From positions 1-12,954 of the forward strand of contig JAISWN010000374.1 of the NCBI GenBank assembly GCA_031271075.1: DNA of 12,954 bases, given 5' to 3'. This document shows, one piece after another, positions 8,905 to 12,954 of the stretch; positions within the stretch are counted from its first letter, which is position 1, and each line of letters begins with the position of its first letter. Source of the stretch: Treponema sp. (GTDB lineage: Bacteria > Spirochaetota > Spirochaetia > Treponematales > Breznakiellaceae). The notes below the pieces were generated by a model. It was not told the origin of the DNA. It searched no databases and saw only the letters and a program-made list of their open reading frames with translations. The translations under genes and the position numbers were made by a program.

Positions 8905-9026
8905 TAGAGTTGTTCGGAAACTTCAGTTTTCAAACAAATTCCGCTAAAAAAAGCAAAATGCGTCAGACTTTAATCTGCGCATTTTGCAGGACTTGCAAGC
9001 CAGCCACAGGCCAGCAGAGAACCAAC
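8905..9026 (-). repeat. 122-bp intergenic cassette, copy 1 (3' of permease operon)
   Basis: This stretch matches 10799-10920 at 115 of 122 positions, in the same orientation with no gaps; all seven differences are transitions. Read on the minus strand it has a GC-rich segment, a 35-nt hairpin with a T-tract, and a second hairpin (8910-8937, 12-base arms, loop TTCA, one mismatch). It begins 41 bases after the permease stop codon and ends about 150 bases before the araC start. Confidence 0.9.
8946..8987 (-). terminator. Intrinsic terminator of the permease operon (inside cassette copy 1)
   Basis: On the minus strand the hairpin at 8987-8953 has ten outer pairs (GCAAAATGCG with CGCATTTTGC), one bulged A, and five inner pairs (CAGAT with GTCTG, the last a U-G wobble) closing a TAAA loop. 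It is followed at once by seven T (8952-8946). Lying 80 bases beyond the permease stop, it should end the operon and separate it from araC. Confidence 0.85.
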
Positions 9027-9066
9027 GCCCTTATGGAGGCCCTGGGAATAGGCCGCTTTCGGGGCG

Positions 9067-9897
9067 CTATCCCTTAACGCCCCCGGACATGATGCCCCCC
9101 AGCACATAACGCTGCAAAATCAGGAATACCACCATAACCGGCAGAATTGAAATAACCGAGGCGGCCAGAATACTGCTCCAATCCACTCCGAGCATACCGA
9201 TATAGTTTTTAATGGCAATCTGGATCGTGTATTTCCGTTGATCGCTGAATACCAGGAGGGGCAGAATATAGTCGTTCCAGCGCCACATAAAACTGAATAT
9301 CGTCAAGGTAACGGTTATCGGCGTACCCAGGGGAAACATGATCCGCACAAAAATTTGGGCTTCATTGGCGCCGTCAATCCGGGCGGCTTCGGCCAGGGAA
9401 AGGGGAATGGACATGTAGTGCTGCCGGTACATAAAGATCCCCGTAGTGGTGGTAACCACCGGCAGGATAACCCCCCAGATATTGTTGTAAAGTCCCAGGG
9501 CGCTGATCACCGAAAACTGGGGAACCGTAAGGGTTTCACCGGGAATCAGGGTACCCAAAAGGAAAATGCCGAAGAGGAGATTGGTGTATTTCAGTTCAAA
9601 ACGGTAGGCGGCCAGGGCATAGCCGCACATAGAGCTGATGGTCAGGGTAATAAGGGTGCCCATCACCGCCAGGAACAGACTGTTCCCCATATACCGCATA
9701 AAGCCGCTTTCCAGGACCTTCCGGTAATGCCCGGGGGTAAAATTTTGGGGAAAGAGCCGCAGGGGATAGGCAAACAGTTCCGACGAAGGCTTGAAGGAAC
9801 TCAGCACCATCCACACAATGGGGAAAAGGATAAAAAGAGCCGTCCCCAGGGTAAGGGCCATAAGGGACCAACTGGTCCGGATTTTAACTTTTTTCAC
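9067..9897 (-). CDS. Carbohydrate ABC transporter permease, MalG/AraQ type
   Basis: The 276-residue inner-membrane protein has the usual six hydrophobic segments, the first at about 11-33, and the EAA loop that docks on the ATPase at 170-193 (EAARIDGAN ... FPLGTP). It forms the translocation channel for a sugar together with the upstream permease. The start is GTG 9897, overlapping the previous stop by four bases (GTGA), with GGGAGGGG about seven bases upstream, so translation is probably coupled. It is the last gene of the operon; the cassette terminator follows. Substrate is unknown; this permease class serves oligosaccharides and related compounds. Confidence 0.95.
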   Translation of the reverse strand: MKKVKIRTSWSLMALTLGTALFILFPIVWMVLSSFKPSSELFAYPLRLFPQNFTPGHYRKVLESGFMRYMGNSLFLAVMGTLITLTISSMCGYALAAYRFELKYTNLLFGIFLLGTLIPGETLTVPQFSVISALGLYNNIWGVILPVVTTTTGIFMYRQHYMSIPLSLAEAARIDGANEAQIFVRIMFPLGTPITVTLTIFSFMWRWNDYILPLLVFSDQRKYTIQIAIKNYIGMLGVDWSSILAASVISILPVMVVFLILQRYVLGGIMSGGVKG

Positions 9898-10775
9898 AGG
9901 ACTTCCCCTCCCTTGTTCACCCGGTATTGAAGGTAGGCAATGGCGCCGAAAATAATCATCACCACCAGGGAAATGGCGGAAGCGGTTCCGTACTGCATCT
10001 GTTTAAAGCCCTTATCGAAAATATACTGGACGATATAGGTGGTACGCAGCCCGGGGCCGCCCTGGGTAATACCCTGGACCAGGGCATATTCTTTAAGGAG
10101 ATTGATCGTACTGAGGAAGATCGCCAAGAACATCGTAGGCTGCAGCATGGGCAGGGTGATTCTGAAAAAGGCGTTAATCCCATTGGCGCCGTCTATGGAA
10201 GCGGCCTCATAAAGATCCTGGGGGATATTGTTGAGCCCGCCGATAAAAATTATCATATAAAATCCCAGGGAAGCCCAGTTGGAAGCAAAACTGATGACAA
10301 ACATAGCCAACATTGGATTCAGGGCCCATTCCAGGGGCTTGAATCCGAGTCGGGAGATTAAAAAGTTGACCAGGCCGTATTCCTGGCTGAACATCCAGTT
10401 GATCGTGATTCCCACCACCAGGGCGCTGAGGAGTACCGGAATGTAGATCATGGTCCGGGCCGCGTTTTTAACGGATACCCGGGGGGATATAACCAGCAAG
10501 GCGACCAGGAGGGGAAAAATTACCTTAAAGGGAAGACTGAACAGGGTGTATCCCAGGGTACGGCCCAGGGCGCCGAAAAAATTAAGGTCCCTGAAAATAA
10601 CGGCATAATTCTCCAGGCCGATAAAATCCGCCCGTTTCCAGCCGTCATAGTTGGTAAAGGAAAAACCTATATTTAATACCAGCGGCAGCAAAAAGAAAAT
10701 ACTAAACAGAACAAGGCACGGCGCCACAAACAGCCAAAACGCCCTGGTGTGCCTGAATATGTTAGCCCGGCCCAT
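9894..10775 (-). CDS. Carbohydrate ABC transporter permease, MalF/UgpA type
   Basis: The 293-residue inner-membrane protein begins with a short basic stretch and a first membrane helix at about 12-37, has six hydrophobic segments in all, and carries the EAA loop at 190-212 (EAASIDGAN ... LPMLQPT). It pairs with the following MalG-type permease. ATG 10775 is chosen because AAGGAGG lies five bases upstream; the frame stays open to 10850, but those extra residues come from the repeated cassette and have no ribosome site. It is the first gene of the operon. No ATPase gene lies nearby, so a shared ATPase must be supplied from elsewhere. Confidence 0.95.
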   Translation of the reverse strand: MGRANIFRHTRAFWLFVAPCLVLFSIFFLLPLVLNIGFSFTNYDGWKRADFIGLENYAVIFRDLNFFGALGRTLGYTLFSLPFKVIFPLLVALLVISPRVSVKNAARTMIYIPVLLSALVVGITINWMFSQEYGLVNFLISRLGFKPLEWALNPMLAMFVISFASNWASLGFYMIIFIGGLNNIPQDLYEAASIDGANGINAFFRITLPMLQPTMFLAIFLSTINLLKEYALVQGITQGGPGLRTTYIVQYIFDKGFKQMQYGTASAISLVVMIIFGAIAYLQYRVNKGGEVL

Positions 10776-10839
10776 ATCACCCTCCTTTTTATCTTTATTA
10801 GAGTTGTCCGAAAACTTCAGTTTTCGAACAAATTCCGCT

Positions 10840-10881
10840 AAAAAAAGCAAAATGCGTCAGACTTTAGTCTGCACATTTTGC
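10840..10881 (-). terminator. Terminator inside the permease leader, candidate attenuator
   Basis: On the minus strand GCAAAATGTG pairs with CGCATTTTGC (one U-G wobble), with an inner CAGAC/GTCTG stem and a TAAA loop, followed by seven T (10846-10840). It lies about 50-90 bases after the predicted transcription start and about 65 bases before the permease ATG. A terminator between promoter and first gene implies regulated read-through, or a cassette inserted in the leader. A competing hairpin using the 5' half of the stem can be drawn (10866-10887). Structure is clear; the regulatory role is inferred. Confidence 0.7.
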
Positions 10882-10887
10882 AGGACT
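10866..10887 (-). promoter_or_regulatory. Candidate antiterminator hairpin in permease leader
   Basis: In the minus-strand RNA, AGU and CUGCA pair with UGCAG and ACU around an AAAUG loop, with one bulged C, giving eight pairs. It uses the 5' half of the terminator stem, so the two structures exclude each other. The equivalent in copy 1 keeps AGU/AUU and CUGC/GCAG. By base pairs alone the terminator is stronger, so a ligand, protein or ribosome would be needed to favour this form. Confidence 0.3.
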
Positions 10888-10939
10888 TACAAGCCAGCCA
10901 CAGGCTAGCAGAGAACCAACCGGGTTCTCGAACAAATCT

Positions 10940-10969
10940 ATTGTACCTTCAGGATAAACGGTATCGCAA
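10940..10969 (-). promoter_or_regulatory. Candidate promoter of the permease operon
   Basis: On the minus strand TTGCGA (10969-10964), an 18-base spacer and TACAAT (10945-10940) make a good vegetative promoter. Transcription would start near 10933 and give a leader of roughly 158 bases that includes all three hairpins. The TTTTTTGCTC motif lies four bases beyond the -35 box, a usual place for an AraC-type activator. Confidence 0.55.
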
Positions 10970-10973
10970 CTCT

Positions 10974-10984
10974 TTTTTTGCTCC
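10974..10984 (+). promoter_or_regulatory. TTTTTTGCTC motif, permease copy
   Basis: TTTTTTGCTCC on the plus strand abuts the -35 box of the minus-strand permease promoter and repeats the motif seen before the binding-protein and araC-type genes. Its orientation is opposite to the promoter it flanks. Candidate AraC operator; inferred. Confidence 0.35.
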
Positions 10985-11068
10985 CCTGGGTTTTTTTCCT
11001 TGCACTTCTTGCGCTTGATAAGCCGGCCTCCGGAATCGCAAATAATGCAAAGTATTTTTAGAATAACC

Positions 11069-11107
11069 GCAAAAAAGTAGTGGATTTATTCCTTTTTTGC
11101 TCCTTAT
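11069..11107 (+). promoter_or_regulatory. Inverted GCAAAAAAG / CTTTTTTGC site before the binding-protein gene
   Basis: GCAAAAAAG (11069-11077) and CTTTTTTGC (11092-11100) form a perfect 9-base inverted repeat with a 14-base spacer. The right arm continues as TTTTTTGCTCCTTAT (11093-11107), shared with the araC-type promoter. It lies directly upstream of the probable -10 box TATAGT (11105-11110), where no clear -35 box is seen, as expected for an activator-dependent promoter. Confidence 0.45.
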
Positions 11108-11122
11108 AGTATGCCATACTAT
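11106..11122 (+). promoter_or_regulatory. 17-bp perfect palindrome over the binding-protein promoter
   Basis: ATAGTATG-C-CATACTAT is a perfect palindrome that overlaps the candidate -10 box and lies six bases before the AGGAGG ribosome site (11128-11133). It could be a repressor operator at the transcription start or, in RNA, a small hairpin near the ribosome site. A half site, ATAGTAYGCC, recurs before the araC-type gene. Confidence 0.45.
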
Positions 11123-11139
11123 TATTTAGGAGGAATTAT

Positions 11140-12411
11140 ATGAAAAAGATGTGCGCTTTGTTTCTGGCGGTTGCCATGATGTCGCCTGTGATCATGGCCG
11201 GCGGCCAGAAGGCCGCTTCATCAGGGCAAACCCTCAAGGTCCTGCTTTCCGAGGAGCCCTCCAGTACCCCCGCGTTTATGACGGTCCTGGAAAAATGGGC
11301 TGCGGAAACCGGCAAGACCGTAGAACCGGTGGTTATCCCCTATGACGATCAGCTTACCAAATTCCCGCTGATGGCAAAAAACAAGGATCTGCCGGATGTG
11401 GTTTATACCACCCGCCTCTCTCTTCTGTATCCTGAAGAGTTTGTCGATTTTGCCAAGGTGATAGATCCTTCCATCTTTGAACCCAAAGCGCTGGAAATTA
11501 TCGCAAAGGATTATATCTTTAACCAGGTCGGCTCCCTGCCCATACAATTTACCATCACCATTGTATACTACAATGCCGACGCCTTTGCCAAAGCCGGACT
11601 GACGCCCCCTACGGTAAGTAAGCCCTGGACCATAGAAGAAGTTTTTGCCAACGGCAGGAAACTTCAGGAAAGCGGCGCCGTGAAGTACGGGGTGGCCATG
11701 GATTTCTCCCGGGCCCGGTATGATAATATGATGTACATGAACGGGGGATCTATGGTTATCAAAGACGGGAATGCCTATAAAGTCGCCATTAACAGCCCCC
11801 AGAACATTGAGGCCCTGCAAGCCTTTATCGACGCCAATAACAGCGGGGTCATGCCCAAGGCTATCTGGGCCGGGGGCAGTACCGATAATCCCGGGGATTA
11901 CTTCAAGAACGGCGACGTGGGGATTTATTTTTCCGGTTCCTGGAATTACAACGCCTTTACTGCCGATATTAAATCCTTTAAGTGGGGGGTCATGCCTTCT
12001 CCCCGGGGTAAGGCAGGACGTTCCGCCATTCTGGGCGGTACGGGGCTTGCGGTCCCCAAAAACGCCCCCAACCGGCAGCTTGCCGAGGATTTTATCAAAT
12101 GGCTTTATACCAATCCCGCCAATTTTAAAATCTTCTTAGATGCCGATAAGGGGATGTCTTCGTTAAAGGGTGTTACCTACGCGCCTCCCAGCTCACAGGG
12201 AAAGGCCGATTACGAAGTCATGCAGGCCGAGGTAGCCAATGTAAGCAGGTTGTTCAGTGTGGACGAGGATTCCTATTGGCGTACCTATAAGGATAATGAA
12301 TACCGGGATTATCTTAAACAGGCGGTTAACGGCGATCTTTCCGCCGCCGCCGCCCTGAATGCCTTTGCCCGGGAATTATCCGAATCGTCAAAATGGGAGA
12401 TTGCGAAATAA
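11140..12411 (+). CDS. Carbohydrate ABC transporter substrate-binding protein (family 1)
   Basis: The 423-residue protein captures sugar outside the inner membrane and delivers it to the two permeases. It has a signal peptide (MKKMC, hydrophobic core, likely cut after Ala20 in VIMA-GGQ); there is no lipobox cysteine at the cut, so it is probably not a lipoprotein. The mature part shows family 1 features: a loose N-terminal EEPSSTPAFMTVLEKWAAETGKTVE, a YFKNGDVGIYFSGSWNY segment and the late hinge region GGTGLAVPKNAPNRQLAEDFIKWL. Length is typical. ATG 11140 has AGGAGG six bases upstream. It is read away from the permeases, so the importer is split over two transcripts starting in one 364-base region. 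Substrate unknown. Confidence 0.94.
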   Translation: MKKMCALFLAVAMMSPVIMAGGQKAASSGQTLKVLLSEEPSSTPAFMTVLEKWAAETGKTVEPVVIPYDDQLTKFPLMAKNKDLPDVVYTTRLSLLYPEEFVDFAKVIDPSIFEPKALEIIAKDYIFNQVGSLPIQFTITIVYYNADAFAKAGLTPPTVSKPWTIEEVFANGRKLQESGAVKYGVAMDFSRARYDNMMYMNGGSMVIKDGNAYKVAINSPQNIEALQAFIDANNSGVMPKAIWAGGSTDNPGDYFKNGDVGIYFSGSWNYNAFTADIKSFKWGVMPSPRGKAGRSAILGGTGLAVPKNAPNRQLAEDFIKWLYTNPANFKIFLDADKGMSSLKGVTYAPPSSQGKADYEVMQAEVANVSRLFSVDEDSYWRTYKDNEYRDYLKQAVNGDLSAAAALNAFARELSESSKWEIAK

Positions 12412-12422
12412 GTGGAAAAAAG

Positions 12423-12443
12423 GCATTTTGCGTATGCAAATGC
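12423..12443 (-). terminator. Small hairpin with T-tract on the minus strand
   Basis: GCATTTTGC and GCAAATGC pair around GTAT with one bulged T. Read on the minus strand it is followed by a T6 run (12421-12416), so it could stop antisense transcription entering the binding-protein gene from the right. No minus-strand gene feeding it is visible. Confidence 0.35.
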
Positions 12444-12446
12444 AAG

Positions 12447-12481
12447 GTCTGTCCGCAAAGTAACCGACTTTGTGGACAGAC
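12447..12481 (+). terminator. Long hairpin after the binding-protein gene
   Basis: GTCTGTCCGCAAAGT (12447-12461) pairs with ACTTTGTGGACAGAC (12467-12481) over 15 bases with one G-U wobble and a five-base loop AACCG. It starts 36 bases after the stop codon. There is no T-tract on either side, so it may protect the mRNA 3' end, or end transcription with help, or be a dispersed repeat. Confidence 0.55.
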
Positions 12482-12670
12482 ACTAGATATACCCGTCCTT
12501 CCCCGGCCCATTCGGCGGAAAACGCCCCGCGGCCGCTCACCACTTGCCCCCGCCCCTGTTTTTTTGTATCTTAACGGTATGGGGGCGGTTTCAATTTTTT
12601 AATATTTTAAACCTTGGGACCGCTTCTTGCCCCAATCCGCTATAAAAACAAAACCTCAAGGAGTCTTTCC
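12482..12670 (+). promoter_or_regulatory. Region upstream of htpG
   Basis: It holds a weak terminator-like structure (CCGCCCC 12550-12556 with GGGGCGG 12582-12588, 25-base loop, followed by TTTCAATTTTTT), a TATAAA box (12641-12646) whose best upstream partner TTGGGA (12614-12619) is 21 bases away, and the htpG ribosome site AAGGAG (12658-12663). No CIRCE inverted repeat is seen. Confidence 0.35.
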
Positions 12671-12954
12671 ATGGCACAACACCAATTTCAAACTGAAGTT
12701 AACCAGCTTCTGCACCTGATTATCCATTCCCTTTACTCAAACCGGGAGATATTTCTAAGGGAACTGGTCTCCAACGCCTCGGACGCGCTGGATAAACTCA
12801 AATACCTTACCGTGGCGGAGGAGGCTTACAAGTCCATAAGCCTCGATCCCCGTATAGACATCAGCTTCAGCAAGGATCCGGAGAAGCAGGATTCGGCCAC
12901 CCTTTCCGTTTCGGATAACGGCATCGGCATGAACGAGCATGACCTGGTTGAATC
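12671..12954 (+). CDS. htpG: Molecular chaperone HtpG (Hsp90), N-terminal part, cut by window edge
   Basis: The frame from ATG 12671 is open to the end of the window (94 codons) and shows the Hsp90 N-terminus: [19 protein letters not shown], then [20 protein letters not shown] (ATP-binding Asn of the Bergerat fold) and SDNGIGM, the DxGxG ATP-binding motif. It is a cytosolic ATP-dependent chaperone homodimer of about 630 residues, so most of the gene lies beyond the window. AAGGAG is seven bases before the start. It is separate from the sugar locus and unrelated to it by function. Confidence 0.97.
   Translation, partial: MAQHQFQTEVNQLLHLIIHSLYSNREIFLRELVSNASDALDKLKYLTVAEEAYKSISLDPRIDISFSKDPEKQDSATLSVSDNGIGMNEHDLVE

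Larger units (their letters stand above)
10799..10920 (-). repeat. 122-bp intergenic cassette, copy 2 (leader of permease operon)
   Basis: Second copy of the cassette, 24 bases before the first permease start codon. The second hairpin (10804-10831, 12-base arms, one U-G wobble in the minus-strand RNA) lies between the terminator and the ribosome site. Just outside the cassette on the promoter side, GAGAACC (10911-10917) and GGTTCTC (10923-10929) form a further 7-bp hairpin, half of it inside the repeat; it is followed by CGAACAAAT, which also follows the second hairpin arm inside the cassette (10824-10832). Confidence 0.9.

Noticed and set aside
10776..10850. N-terminal extension of the first permease to 10850
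   Set aside because: Most of it is encoded by the repeated cassette and it has no ribosome site, while ATG 10775 has an excellent one.
8905..10920. Cassette pair plus permeases as a composite transposon
   Set aside because: No transposase, no terminal inverted repeats between copies and no target duplications are seen.
12613..12637. CTTGGGA ... CCCCAATC as a heat-shock sigma32 promoter of htpG
   Set aside because: Spacer is only 10 bases, the -35 match is partial, and well-studied treponemes are not known to use a sigma32 factor.

Overview
The window reads as chromosomal DNA of a spirochete, most likely a Treponema of the termite-gut type. That assignment is tentative: it rests on overall style (about 50% GC, strong Shine-Dalgarno sites, a binding protein whose signal peptide ends in Met-Ala-Gly-Gly rather than a lipobox, TPR-rich proteins) and not on a search. 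No rRNA, tRNA, CRISPR array, insertion sequence or phage gene is visible.

Layout. (1) Positions 1-5087, minus strand: a two-gene unit with a 520-residue protein made of 14 TPR repeats, then, 24 bases later, a very large SWIM/SNF2 helicase whose C-terminus runs off the left edge. (2) Positions 5216-12481: a carbohydrate uptake and processing locus. It holds an 842-residue putative cytoplasmic (alpha/alpha)-toroid enzyme (+), an AraC-type regulator (-), two ABC sugar permeases of the MalF/MalG type (-) and a family 1 solute-binding protein (+, divergent from the permeases). No ATPase gene is present, so the importer probably uses a shared MsmK/UgpC-type ATPase encoded elsewhere. (3) Positions 12671-12954: the start of htpG (Hsp90), cut by the right edge.

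The most unusual feature is non-coding. A 122-bp cassette occurs twice, in the same orientation and without indels (115/122 identical), on either side of the permease pair. Each copy carries, on the minus strand, a perfect-looking intrinsic terminator (35-nt hairpin plus seven U) and a second hairpin. The downstream copy would end the permease operon. The upstream copy lies inside the permease leader, between a good promoter and the Shine-Dalgarno site, where it could act as an attenuator; a competing hairpin that would break the terminator can be drawn. In addition, the motif TTTTTTGCTC sits next to the candidate promoters of araC, the permeases and the binding protein, and is a candidate operator for the AraC protein.

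How the parts may work together (inference): the binding protein and permeases import an oligosaccharide, the AraC protein senses sugar and drives the three promoters, the cassette sets permease read-through, and the toroid enzyme, which lacks a signal peptide, processes the imported sugar in the cytoplasm.
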